A stretch of DNA of 64,000 nt from the NCBI RefSeq assembly GCF_014905175.1, contig NC_057788.1, positions 18,198,154 to 18,262,153 on the forward strand. Direction: 5' to 3'. Shown in pieces: positions 1 through 11,170 of the stretch. The notes under the pieces are model-generated. The model worked only from the letters and a program-made list of their open reading frames with translations, was not told where the DNA came from and ran no database searches. This stretch comes from Aphidius gifuensis (Eukaryota; Arthropoda; Insecta; Hymenoptera; Braconidae). How positions within the stretch are numbered: the first letter of the stretch is position 1; each line of letters starts with the position of its first letter. A program made the translations under genes and the position numbers.

Positions 1-242
1 TGATAAGCAGAAATTTTAGCTTGTCGTGAGTTCGCACCCTTCCTTTGATTATTATTGTCAGGATCTTTAACACCTGTAACATCCATCATAGATGGACATA
101 CAGTGGTTTTGAATTGTTTAAAGTTGCAGTTGCAGATGTATTGTCTTTTGGTGTTGGAATTACTAAAACTCTGCTCTTCGTATCTTTTATTATAAAGGTG
201 CAGCCTTTTTAGTTTCAACTCTACCCTTCCAATCCATGAAAT
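1..242 (-). pseudogene. Unassigned exon-like open frame
   Basis: An open frame on the minus strand runs off the window edge. It is preceded by a plausible acceptor (TATACAG just above position 242). It encodes a basic, Asn/Lys-rich segment with several cysteines (CNC and a later C) and no ATG. I do not recognise the family. It lies downstream, in transcription direction, of a zinc-finger exon at 359-693, so both may belong to one transposon-type gene. Confidence 0.25.
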
Positions 243-358
243 CTGTATAAATAATTTATTTTACAATGAATAAATATAATTTATATTAGAAAATATCACA
301 CTAATTATTATTAATTAAATGAATAAATGAACAAATAACATTGTAATCACTATCATCA

Positions 359-693
359 TTAAGAAAAGCGAATTCTTCTATCTTCACTGGATAATGATGC
401 TTGTTTCAAATGTGTTTTCTCAGTTTTAAATAAGTATACTTCTATATTCACAGATTCATCACAACCTACGAATGGACAATTTATAGTTTGATAATCTGAG
501 ACTTGATGAAAATGTAAATAGTGATAATACAAGTTTGTTTTATTTGCATATTTTTCATCACAGTATACACAAGTTTCGTTTTCAGTTATTGTCTTAACCA
601 GCTCAATTTTATGAATTCAACTTGTCTAAGCATGAAGACTTCTTTTTCCACTAAAAATTTTATTGCACTGGTTACATTTAATTTCATTCTTTT
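359..693 (-). pseudogene. C2H2 zinc-finger fragments
   Basis: Minus-strand translation shows C2H2-like fingers: CNQCNKIFSGKRSLH, then CVYCDEKYANKTNLYYHYLHFH, cited here as C-x2-C...H-x4-H, then a degenerate CPFVGC...H finger. An in-frame TAG and TAA separate the first finger from the others, so it is decayed. Such fingers occur at the N-terminus of many insect transposon proteins as well as host factors, and nothing here separates the two. Confidence 0.4.
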
Positions 694-1047
694 TTTTTAT
701 TGTTTTTCATTTGTAAATGTAAATGAATTGTCACCAAAATATCACACAATTGCACACAATACAAATTTATAAAATTTACTTAATTACTATATGCATCAAT
801 CTATATTGATATTATTTATTTATTGTATTATTATAATATTAATTACCTCCACAATTAATATCCAAATTTAAACCAAATAGATATATAATTATGAATATTT
901 TTTATATAATAACATAATAATATATATATATTCCCAAAAGCACAATAAAAACGAAAAGCTATATAAACAAAAGGTTACGTTCATCAGCAAACATGTGTAT
1001 GTTGTATATATTAGCATAATTAGCATGACAGGGTTTGCAGGTATGTG

Positions 1048-1202
1048 AAGTTAGCACATACATTATAGCACAATCAAACCGGACTATATCAGGAGTTGCG
1101 TGCGAATTATATGCGTTTTTTGTGCGGAATCCGCAATTTTTGTGCGTTTTTTTTGTTTTTCATAGTCTGGTTTGATTGTGCTATAATGTATGTGCTAACT
1201 TT
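1048..1202. mobile_element. Small palindromic MITE
   Basis: Near-perfect inverted arms of about 40 bp begin AAGTTAGCACATACATTATA and flank a short T-rich centre. The left arm is 1048-1088 and the right arm about 1161-1202, with one G/A mismatch near the inner edge. The unit is about 155 bp and has no coding capacity. No target duplication was resolved. Confidence 0.6.
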
Positions 1203-1223
1203 ACAGACCTGAGATTCGCGCCT

Positions 1224-2140
1224 ATATCCCAACAACATATGGCGCGCGCACCATCGATGCGATATTGAATACTATACTGACATATATAAAGGTTTCGTTA
1301 CACCATCTAAATATGTTAGCTTTTTTGCTCTATAGACAGATGCTTTTAGCAACTGATTTTGATATTCAAAATTAAATCCTTTCGTAAATAATTTCGTAAA
1401 TAGAAATATTTCATATTTCATATTTCTATTTACATATCCTGTAAAAAAAAAGTAATATTTACTTCATCTGACATTTTATTATTTTTAATATTTGTTACTC
1501 AAACTTACTAAATAGTTGTGCATCACAAAAACATAAACAAATCAAATGTAGTATTTAAAAATATGATAGCGTTTTTGCTTTATAGACAGATGCTTCTGGC
1601 AGCTGATTTAAATATTCAAAAATAAATCCTTTTACATATAACTTAATATAAAAGAAAAAACTCATTAAACTTGATGAACAACATGTGACATGGAAACATA
1701 GCTAAAAAAATCATTATTAAATCCGCGCCATCGATGCTATATTGAATACTGTAAATATACCTAAAGGTTTTTTTACACCATTTACTATTCTTGCTCAATT
1801 TTGTTTTTATTATAAATCGCTCTGGACCTGGAAGCAATTATGCTTTGTGTTGCTTTCATTTGATTTTATTTTATAATGTTTGTCAGAGTGCCCTAACTTT
1901 TGAGAGCAATTTCAGGAAAAACGCAATTTTTAAAACTGCAATAATCCCAACAACATATGGCGCGCGCACCATCGATGCGATATTGAATACTGCACAGATA
2001 TAAAGGTTCTTCCACACCATTCTACTATTCTTGCTCAATTTTATTTTATAATGTTGTCAAACTGCTCTGGACTTGGAAGCCATATTGCTTTGATTCAATT
2101 TCGGTTTCTAATGTTTGTCAAAGTGCCCTGAGTTTTTAAG
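1224..2140. repeat. Three diverged direct repeats with a CG-rich core
   Basis: A core containing CATATGGCGCGCGCACCATC followed by GATGCGATATTGAATAC occurs near 1224 and 1944, with a shorter version near 1722. Each is followed by an AAGGTT...ACACCAT...CTTGCTCAATTTT segment and a TTTGTCA(A/G)AGTGCCCT motif. The block is a degenerate repeat with no gene in it. Confidence 0.5.
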
Positions 2141-2424
2141 GAAATATCAAGAAAAACGCAATTTCTGAAAATGATTTTGAAGTTTAAAAAAAAGTATAGA
2201 TCTCAAAAATCTGTTATTTTTTTATAAAAAAGTGTGATATTGATCTAATGAAATGATCAGAAGACATAATATTTTTATCCGATCAATCATATTTTAAAAT
2301 AGTTTCCCAAGGAATTGGAGGGTTAGGGTTAGCTCTATGCCAATAATATATAGGCACGGTAGTTAATCTCGTTTCTAGAGCTTTTTTTTTTTCTCATACT
2401 TGACGTGAGGCACTACCGTGCCTC

Positions 2425-2610
2425 TTGATCACATACTGTGATCAAAAATATAAATGTGATTTTAAACTAGAAAAGATTATATTTTTTGATCACATTGATA
2501 GAATAATCACATAATGTGATCGAAAAAAATAGAAAGGTGTTTTTAAATTAAAATGTGATCAATGAATGAATCACATAATGTGATCAAAAATATAAATGTG
2601 ATTTTGAATT
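2425..2610. repeat. Repeats of the palindrome ATCACATAATGTGATC
   Basis: Several copies of ATCACAT(A)ATGTGATC followed by AAAAATATAAATGTGATTTT alternate with TTGATCACATT. The palindromic 16-mer recurs at a spacing of roughly 60-80 bp. It is probably a degenerate satellite. Confidence 0.45.
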
Positions 2611-2739
2611 AAAAAGGATTATTTTGTTATGATTAGTGTGAGTGCTGTGTGTTTGTTTGCAACTGCGTATTTATTATGATTTAACTACATCTTGCGTTCG
2701 AATTTCGAATTAATTAAAAAAACAGAAAAAATTTCATCC

Positions 2740-2946
2740 ATGGCACGTAAACACACACGTGGGTCCAGATGCCATAATGATAATAATTATCGACGCTCGA
2801 TTCTGATTAGTCAACTTAAAACGTTAATAACTCAGGCACAAAGCGTCGTAGACCCAAAATTTGAAAACATGTACTATTTAAAATTTCACGTACAATCTCG
2901 TGGTATACCTACCATGCGCGACTTACGAGACATCCTGTATATCTGA
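2740..2946 (+). CDS. Small unassigned ORF
   Basis: A 68-residue frame starts at ATG 2740 in a good context (TCCATGG) and is basic at its N-terminus (MARKHTRGSRC). Base composition is clearly less AT-rich than the flanks, and rare CG-containing codons are used, which is unusual for chance ORFs here. No known domain was recognised and no splice sites were evident. It could be a short real gene or a fragment of a transposon ORF. Confidence 0.3.
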   Translation: MARKHTRGSRCHNDNNYRRSILISQLKTLITQAQSVVDPKFENMYYLKFHVQSRGIPTMRDLRDILYI

Positions 2947-3860
2947 GATTAATAAATAGAAGAAACTATACTTACCTCAAAACAGCTGCATGCAACAATT
3001 CTTGTACTCTAAAAGTGTGAAAAGAACAGAAATTATACAATCGTGCGAAGAACAAAGAATGTGGATGTGTCTTATTGTTAAAACTGTTTAGGTTGACAAA
3101 TTAGTTTCATTGGCCGATTCAACACCGCACTGAAGAAAAAAACTTTACTTCTGCAGAATCTTTCTTCATGCTGAAAAATAATGTAGTACAGTAGTAAAAA
3201 AACGGTAGTACAACTTTATCGTTTATCATGTGACTACGATGCATAACTTTTCTACTTATTACTTGATTTCGTTAGAATTAATGTCATAAGTTTGTACACT
3301 TTATCTGCTGTCTAGATGCACAGAGCAAGGAAAAATAATAAAAGGTATTTTTTCAATAATAACCAGTCCAAAATAAAAAATTATGATTTGAAGAAATATA
3401 TATATATATTTAATTATTTTTTTCAGGGATTTATATCGCCCATTAAACGCTTAGAATCATGACTCTAATTTCATGAAACCGAGTAATGAGTAAAACAGTT
3501 ATGCTATATTGACAATGATGTAATTAATAAAAAAAAAGAACAACGGGCAGATTTTTTTTATCTATAATTCAAAACTTGTTAATAATGAGAAGATATCGGT
3601 ATACATATATCAGCGAAAATAGGGGATTATAAGATAGCTAAAATCTCCCAACTGCTAATGAGTTATTCATGATTAAGAAAAAAAGTTTAGCACATATATA
3701 AATGCTAGATAACAATTAATTTTTTTTAATCAATAAAAAATATTATAACTTTATTCAAACTATTTTTCATATTTACATGACAAATGAAGTAAGACTCACA
3801 CTATGTCTCTTTTCTTTTGATAAACCCCAGCATGTTTTTTTAAATATTTTTTTTGACCAT
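2947..3860. other. No gene seen
   Basis: AT-rich sequence with a short (TA)n run near 3400. Nothing supportable was found on either strand. Confidence 0.4.
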
Positions 3861-4140
3861 GAAATTTGCCACCATGTTGAATACTGCTAAATCACCTCTG
3901 TTACTATGTTGAGTGTTGTCAAATCTATTACGTCAGTCACCTCGTTGAGTATTATCAAATCTAATACGTAGTGGTAGAGACGTTGGATGTTAGCAAATTC
4001 ATTCTTTCTGCCTTGTTTCTTACCTTGTTGAGGTTGTTATAACTCAATCCAGCTCCTTGACCACTACGCTGAATACCGCCAAATGTATACCTATGTTTAT
4101 CTCGTCAAGTATTATCAAATCCATAACGTATGCTTACATT
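3860..4140 (-). repeat. 39-bp minisatellite, possibly coding
   Basis: About seven degenerate units of roughly 38-42 bp are built on GTTGAGTATTATCAAATC. On the minus strand the spacing is close to 13 codons and the translation repeats an RxRFDNTQR-like peptide, with stops interspersed. It directly follows, in minus-strand direction, the exon-like frame at 4152-4402. Confidence 0.4.
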
Positions 4141-4151
4141 TTCAACAGTAC

Positions 4152-4402
4152 TTAATGTACTTGCTTCGTGATTTTGGTATCATTAAAGTGACTGGTTCTG
4201 GCTTCAACTTCTTTTGTTACTTCGTTCTTCCTTTGATTTGAAGTACCAAGAATCAAGCGTTTAAATGATGCATCAGCTTTTGTTATTCGATTGGTGTTAA
4301 GTTGACTATCATTGTCAATAATAAAGATTTCAGTTGTTAGTTTACTAATTTTATCAACAGATTGATTTTCAAAGATAATGTTACCTTCAGAATCCATGCT
4401 CT
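4152..4402 (-). pseudogene. Unassigned terminal exon
   Basis: An 81-residue frame begins MDSEGNIIFENQSVDK and is preceded by a consensus acceptor (TTCTATTTCAG) two codons upstream, so this looks like an exon. It is rich in Thr, Lys and Asp. I do not recognise it. A related repeat-encoding stretch continues after the stop. Confidence 0.25.
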
Positions 4403-4808
4403 GAAATAGAACAAAAAAATTAGTAAAGTGAAAGATGTAAAAAAATAAAAATAAAAATATAACCTTAACTAATAAAGATCAAAATGAATGATAAATAGTA
4501 TTCGTATTTACTATTACTAATTTGATGATAAAACAGTAGTGTAATAAATAGAGTCCTGTGACCAGGGGTGGCCATAGCAAAGGTAGATCGAAGGGGGCAG
4601 AGGAATGAAAAGGTGTCGGTAAAACAAAGATGGTGAAAAAATTGAATATGACATTTTAACGCGAGAATTCTTAATTCTCATGATTCGGTAATACAGACTT
4701 GACCGGGGAAAATTAAATTGATTTTAACGCGGGATTTTCCAAGTCTCATGTCTCACGTCTTATGTCTCATGTCCAGGCTCGGGAAGTTCGTCAGTTATTT
4801 CAGTTTCA

Positions 4809-5365
4809 ATCAATGTACACAACTTGATTCTTGTTGCTGATGACGTTAAAAATATAGGGTGCAGTCTCAGTGAAATCAATGCTTTTTGTTTTGAAAATTA
4901 TCTAGGAAAAATTAAAAGGCACACAACACACAAAGTTGCTCAATTAGCTCGACGACTATTTGAGCAATCTAGTTTGAATAATAGAGGAAAACTGTTGACA
5001 AACGTTAAAAAAAAAATCAAAATGGTATCCAAATGCTTCTACTCCATGGAAAAATACTATCTCCAAAAAAGCCAAATAATATGCTGTTATTAAAAAATAA
5101 AAACATTTTTGAGATACTGAAAATTTATAATGTAGCAGACAGAATCTTGATACGTGGAGTTCGTTGGAAAAGACGAGACGCTATTTATGAAACCGACCTC
5201 ATGAATTCTTCAGTTTTAAATTGTTGGGAACTTCGAAACCAACCAGAATCAGATACTTTTACAATTGAATTAAACGATATCGATAATAAAATGATGAGAT
5301 TGGAATTAAATTTTTCACCATTTACTCCAATACGCATATTTGTTTTACCTCTACTACATAATTAA
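4809..5365 (+). pseudogene. DNA transposon protein fragment (C-terminal part)
   Basis: The frame INVHNLILVADDVKN...INAFCFENYLGKIKR matches a pattern I associate with insect Tnp2/CACTA-like or related transposon proteins: a conserved NVH..L...DDV, then a FEN block, then a beta-rich C-terminus ending near LLHN. The first part is one frame to 5093 and the C-terminal part another (5033-5365), so there is at least one frameshift near 5035-5090. No N-terminal catalytic region is present. Family assignment is from memory and moderate. Confidence 0.4.
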
Positions 5366-5880
5366 TATTTTTCATTCGTTGAATACTTGAAAATTCATGT
5401 ATATTTTCCAATATTTCACACATATCAACATTATTATTATAATTATTAATAAATTGATTAATCAAACTTGAATCAAAACATGAATTAATATTTGTTTGGA
5501 TAACATTAATCAAACAATTTTTTTATTTATTTATTGAAAGCTCGTCAAACGTTTGAGTATTAATTATTGTGTTCAATTTATTTTTCTTTTTTTATTTAAT
5601 TCAAACTGATTAATTTTTTTAGAATGTGCATTAAAATAATAATTTTTTGAAAATGATTCTCCTTGAATAAAAAAGTTTTATACAAACTTTGTCTTGGTGT
5701 ATTTTTTTTATCTTTACAAAGATTTTGATTTTTATTCTTTTAATGTTTGACCAATTTTGAGCAACGTTCATTTGTCGAGCCGTTTTAACTTGACTTTTAC
5801 AAGATTTTCTTTAGCCAGTGGTCAAGTTGAATACCAAGCTAGGACACAGATTTTCTCAGATAAAAAATAAAATACATCAT
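5366..5880. other. No gene seen
   Basis: AT-rich sequence with short poly-T runs and no supportable coding signal. Confidence 0.4.
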
Positions 5881-7330
5881 TGCGTGTTTTCTCAGTCTCA
5901 AGGCTGTAATTGAAATAATAAGGATGAATTAAGAAACTTCAATTGAAAATTTTAAATAAATGTTATATTTACCCAAGAATATGCAATTATTTATGTCATT
6001 TGAACCTTTATCAACTAACTTGAATTCTAAATTTGGAACTTTTTTTATGAATTTATTTTTATAATCAAGATATTTTTTAGTTTTTCATGAAGCAGTACCA
6101 TCTCTATTTGTTATTATACTTAATCTATCAGGACTATTACCACGATTTGAAATAATCACCATTAGTTGCTTCAACTTCAATTCTTTTATTTTCATGAACA
6201 CTTCCAATTTCATTATCAACTAGAAATACTGGTCTTTCATAATTTGTATCTTCAATAATTATATCAATGGTTGATCAAGAATCATATCAATATATGTTGA
6301 ATTATTATCAACTAGGTCATCACGTTTTTCAAATTTATGTGTTTCTAATTCATTAGTATTTGGCGTTTTATTGTTCAATTTTTTTTTTTTTTGCCAGTTT
6401 CAGTTAATTTTTTCATTATAATTGAACCAGTTTCTGAATTAACAGAAAAATATTGCCAATCACTTATTTATAATAATTTATAATAAATTCAAATATTTTC
6501 ATCAGCATCTGCATCTGATGCTGTTACACGATCAATTGTTGAATTAATTTCAATATCACGATTTATAAATCCTTCTAATGGAAATTTTCCAGAGTCAACA
6601 GCTCTTACTGTTACTGGCATCATTTTTAATTCTTCTCTATCTAATATAGCATTTGTTGTTAAATTTTGGATTTTCTTTTAATTTAGCAATTTCTTGATTT
6701 CTTATCATTTTATATATTATTATTTGATTTATTCTAATATTATTATCTGTTGCAACAACAGTTATAACTGATAGACCGATTGGTTGTGACTCTTTAACAG
6801 GTGGTAAATATATCGTTAAGACGAATAATACCAGTCTCCAAATTAATTTAAAATTGATCCCATCCCATTATTATCGAATGGATATTTAACTGTATCATTA
6901 CGAAATATCAGATACAATAATTGTTGCAACAAATGTATTTGCTTGTGCATTTTCATCAATATTAGAGGTAAAATTATTTTGTTGAAATTGTGGTGTTTCA
7001 TCACTCTTCTTAATTGCTACTATTTGTACAAATATTGAACTATTTTTTTAATAAATTCATTTATATTATCTGCAGTAACTTCAAATTTTATTTTAACCAG
7101 CATCTAATTTTTTATTATTATGAACAATACCATTATTATTAATACGAAAATTATCATCTGTTATGAAATATTCAATAATTGCATTTTTACTACTGTCTGA
7201 AACTTTTGCAATAACTTTAAGTATACTTGTTCCAATTGGTATGTCTTCATCAATATTATGAATTTGATCATTCACATCACTCCCACTGTCATATACACAG
7301 TAAAAAATAGTTGGTAAAATTAACAAATTC
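5880..7330 (-). pseudogene. Cadherin repeats, decayed
   Basis: Minus-strand frames reproduce extracellular cadherin (EC) hallmarks in order. Near 7093-7326 is a repeat start (IDEDIPIGTSILKVIA). Near 6935-7005 is PQFQQNNFTSNIDENA. Near 6500-6660 are LDREE, AVDSGKFP and the calcium-site-like ASDADADEN. These are split among frames by indels and stops, for example a TGA just after DADADENI. Cadherins are adhesion receptors built of such repeats, and here at least three are recognisable. The next upstream fragment at about 11.2-12.3 kb probably belongs to the same gene. Confidence 0.7.
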
Positions 7331-7600
7331 AGTTTGTTAATTTAGGTCCACCAACAAAACGTTTGTTAATTTAACAAACATTTTATTTGTTAAATTAGGT
7401 CTACAAATAATTGTTTGTTAATTTCACAAATATTTGTTTGTAAAATAAAATTTACAAACAGCTGTTTGTTAATTTTACAAATTTTTGTTTGTAAAATGAA
7501 ATTTACAAACAGCTGTTTGTTAATTTTACAAATTTTTGTTTGTAAAATGAAATTTACAAACAGCTGTTTGTTAATTTAACAAATACTTTCTGTTGAATTT
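7330..7600. repeat. 51-bp satellite with a CAAACAGCTGTTTG palindrome
   Basis: Three near-identical 51-bp units start near 7454, 7505 and 7556. Each carries the 14-bp palindrome CAAACAGCTGTTTG and an inner palindrome of the ACAAA...TTTGT kind. More diverged units extend left to about 7330. Confidence 0.75.
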
Positions 7601-8036
7601 TTTTTTTTTTTTGTACAAGCAAAAAAATAAATGTATATTCATTTATATAATATTTTTTGATACGTAAATTTTATTATTTTTCATATAACCAAACAATGAA
7701 ATGATTCACTCTATACATATAAATATTTATACAATTATTATTTTATCAATTACAAAATTTACAAAAAATAATCTGTTACAGTAACTAATTTTTTGTCTAT
7801 AGACTCGTTTATATTCCAACTTTTTGTATGAGGTAGATTGATAACTTCAAATGATATAACACTTCAAATTATGTGAAAAAGTCATAAGGATTTTTCCGAA
7901 AGTCGAAAACTATTAGTATTTGATGTACAATAAATTTTTGTATTATCAAATGTTCACTTCGAATATCAACACTATTACCTATAGAAATATAATTATTTAA
8001 ATTTATATTCAATGTTTTGTTAATAATATTACAAAA
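7600..8036. other. No gene seen
   Basis: AT-rich, nothing supportable. Confidence 0.4.
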
Positions 8037-8512
8037 TTAACTTGACTTTAAACTTATTATTTTTGTGTTGTTAATTCGTGGTTCGTCTTTAGAATATAGT
8101 TTTCTATTATTCCTCGATTGTAGAATACATTTTGGATGACGATTAGCCACTGTATGTGTTATGTCTTCGAAATTTTTCAACTCGTATACGAAACTTTTTA
8201 AAAATCCATTTTTACTTTCGTATCTCATGGTCCAATGAGAATTAGTTGTCCCATTTTATATATAATCATTGGAAGATGTGTTATCAAATGATCTTTCATT
8301 ATCAATAATGAATTAAATTCATTAATAATAAGACTATGATGATCTTTGAATAAAACTGTTAGTCTATCTAACATATCATAGCTAATTTTTGGAGCAAAAA
8401 CAATTTTCATAATTTCTAATAAAATAACTCTCCATATTTTTGTACCCGCATGATTTAATTTCGTTATTTCATCAGTTAAAAGAAGTGGTAAATAAGTTAT
8501 CAAACAAAACAT
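8037..8512 (-). pseudogene. Transposon-derived protein fragment
   Basis: Two minus-strand frames (8512-8225 and 8228-8037) join through a one-base shift around the HWTMRYESKNGF block. The pattern is a helix-rich stretch with KDHHSLI, then HLPMIIYKMG, then MRYESK...F...NF..I...ANRH. I recall it from a widespread uncharacterised transposon protein family in insects and cnidarians, where it sits upstream of the FEN-type block seen here at 4.8 kb. Assignment to a named superfamily is not possible by eye. Confidence 0.4.
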
Positions 8513-8689
8513 TTGAGCACCACGCTGACCTACTAAATTTGCGTTTTTATTTTAATCTATTGGACATGGATGGTTAGATCTATTATGTTGATTATTTTAC
8601 TGATATTTGATTATTTATAAATGTATTATTATTACAATATTCTAACTGATGTTATAATGAAATGATTAAGTTCACAACAGACTCATTTA

Positions 8690-8953
8690 ATGGAACAATT
8701 TTTTTTAGCTTCTTTTATAGTTATTTTACAAATTCTACAAGAATACGTGGCTACGAAAGATTCATTCATACCTATTATTTTTGCTCCTCCCAAATTATCA
8801 CAACTTACAGATATTAAACTACCTCTGACAAAAGAATTAAGTCCTTTTATAAATATACTATATATACGGACTCAAAGGGTTGCTCAAACTCGTCATAATA
8901 AATTTGTAGATGAATTGAAATTCTATTTATTTGAAAAAATGTATTATTTTTAA
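8690..8953 (+). CDS. Unassigned 87-residue ORF
   Basis: An open frame from ATG 8690 with a hydrophobic N-terminus (MEQFFLASFIVILQ). No family was recognised. It is in the AT-rich background and may be chance. It is listed because it is longer than most noise frames nearby. Confidence 0.15.
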   Translation: MEQFFLASFIVILQILQEYVATKDSFIPIIFAPPKLSQLTDIKLPLTKELSPFINILYIRTQRVAQTRHNKFVDELKFYLFEKMYYF

Positions 8954-9670
8954 ATACACTACCATCTTTGTAACTTTTGTATACGTTTTGTACTTAATAA
9001 TTATTATCAGCAAATTTTTTAGTCAAACATTGTTGATGAAATTTATCTTGAAATAAAACCACATCTCTGGGTTTAAATAACTTTTTTACATTTTTTTTTG
9101 TTAAATATCCTAAATCATTGTATGATTTAAATATTTCATCTCCATATTAGTGTGATTAAGGGATTTCGTCGATTTTTTTCCGAATATGAGAATGCTTTGA
9201 AATTTATACAGTAGATTCTTGAAATACTAATACATTTTATGTAATTTTTTGGTAATGGTTTGAAAGCTCGTTATTTTTTTATTAATTTTCAAAGTTGACA
9301 ACTTTTAACATGGGCTCTTATGGAGAATGCGATTTTTGTCAAAAAAAAGTCCATTAAAATACCAATATCTCTAATCGACAATATGACATCGTGAAAAAAA
9401 ACTATCGGGTTATAAAATGAGACAAAACAAAACGTATAGAAAAAAAATAAAAGAGGTTTGGAGCTTAGTTTTTTTACAATTAATAATTAAAGTATGATAA
9501 AATTGATTTTTATGAGTGCGAAAAAGACAAAAAACAGAGGAAAAATGTTGTCTCACTCTTCGTTTTAAAAAATCGACGAAATACCTAATGAGAAGTTCTT
9601 TCAATTCCTTGATAAAATAAAAAAATATCTAAATATTCAGTAAAGTGAAGAAAAAAAAATACAATTCAAA
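8954..9670. other. No gene seen
   Basis: AT-rich sequence with nothing supportable. Confidence 0.35.
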
Positions 9671-9672
9671 TT

Positions 9673-9885
9673 CTTTCTTAACAACTAACTTTAGCTCAAA
9701 CCACGTCACCAGTTATTTTTTTTTTAATTTTGGTTTTTTTGGTAAAGGCTCTTTGTCATCATTGAGATCAATTGGTTTATCTGATGGTACTGGTATAACA
9801 TCAGCACTTGTACTACCATCAGCATGCTTTAATCCATGAGTTTGTGTAAGCAACTATATTTTTAGCTGAAAAAACATCACATAAT
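9673..9885 (-). pseudogene. Possible 3' exon with a basic tail
   Basis: The minus strand shows an acceptor-like TTTTTTCAG near 9868, then a frame with HGLKHADGSTSADVIPVPSD and a Lys/Pro-rich end (LPKKPKLKKK) before a stop. The tail resembles a nuclear localisation signal. An early in-frame TAG in one phase suggests decay or a different upstream phase. No family was recognised. Confidence 0.25.
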
Positions 9886-10120
9886 ATGGAAATGTCAACA
9901 AATAATCAATTTTTCGGTAAATAATTTCAATAGGATAAAAAAGCAAAAAAATCTTACATATATCTTACATATAATGGCCTCTTGCCGCTGGGATATTAAT
10001 AATAAATAAATAAATAAATAAATATATAACAAATTGACTATTTTCTGTCTAAGTTTAGATGTTAAGCTATGACCACTTGAACGTATAAAATTACACAATA
10101 TATCTTTATCAATTAAAACA

Positions 10121-10348
10121 TCATTTAGTCATCTCAATATCTTGCTCCTCAGGTAATGCAAATATTTCATATACTTTAAAATTGAAAAAAATATTTATAA
10201 ATCAAACAAATTCTTAAGTTAATTAAACAAAATAAATAAGTAATAAACCTTTGTGAATGATATCAGCATATGTCAAATGCTCCGATAGCTGTACCCATTT
10301 TCTTTCATTTTTATACTGAACAATGATAAAAACAGATGGAGATGACAT
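10121..10348 (-). CDS. Two-exon mini-ORF, unassigned
   Basis: The ATG at 10348 opens MSSPSVFIIVQYKNERKW. The exon ends at 10249 with a GT donor, and an acceptor (TTTTAAAG) at 10174 restores the frame into exon 10173-10121, which ends in TGA. The product would be about 51 residues. The start resembles N-termini of uncharacterised insect proteins (a short beta-rich domain), so it may be the truncated 5' end of a larger gene whose later exons lie elsewhere. Confidence 0.3.
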
Positions 10349-10379
10349 TTGCTAATTCGAAAATTGACATTGATCAGGA

Positions 10380-11170
10380 AATTCTTCTAATCCTTTCATA
10401 TTTATACAATATTACCTGATATTTAACAATTAATAAATTATCGAGTAAGTAGCTTCAAAAATAATGTCAAAAAGCATATTGTTATTAAGTTATTAATTAA
10501 GAATTAATTAAAAATATAAAATAACATTTATAAATAATCTTGAAGGGATTTATAAATCGCTTTAAATTAACTTACTTGATGAAGTTATTGAAAACACGAA
10601 TTATTTATTTATTATTATTCAATTAATTATTTACATAATTATAATTTAATAATTATTTATTTGTTTTTGAAGAAAAAAAATACTTCATTTAGTTTAAACA
10701 ATTAGTCCATATAAATTAATGTACACAAAATACACGTCATAAATTATCGAGTACACATAGTTCGCTATTTTACAACACACAGAACACAACAAGAATCGTG
10801 ATTGATAAATTAATATAATTTATAGTATCACAGTGCCGGGTTGTGGTTAGTTTCCTATCAGAATATTTTAGAACATAAAAGAACAAAGATTGGCATTGTA
10901 ACTTACAACTACAAGGTCAAAGAACACTTGTAATTATGTAATATAATAGTTTTTAAGTGATTGTGTTTTTAAATAAATGACATTAATTTTATAAAGTGCT
11001 GAATACAATTATTAAAATCGTATCGATACCAAAACCTATCACAAGCCATCCGAATTCTTAAACTAAAATTTAAGATAAATAAAACAATTTAGTTCACAAA
11101 CAATCAACATTATCTATTTTGATAATAACATTGAAAATTTTATACTAAAATATTGTATACTAAAAATTTC
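10380..11170. other. No gene seen
   Basis: AT-rich sequence, nothing supportable. Confidence 0.35.

Noticed and set aside
2322..2336. GGGTTAGGGTTAG, telomere-like
   Set aside because: Only about two units, with no array. It is too short to mean a telomeric site.
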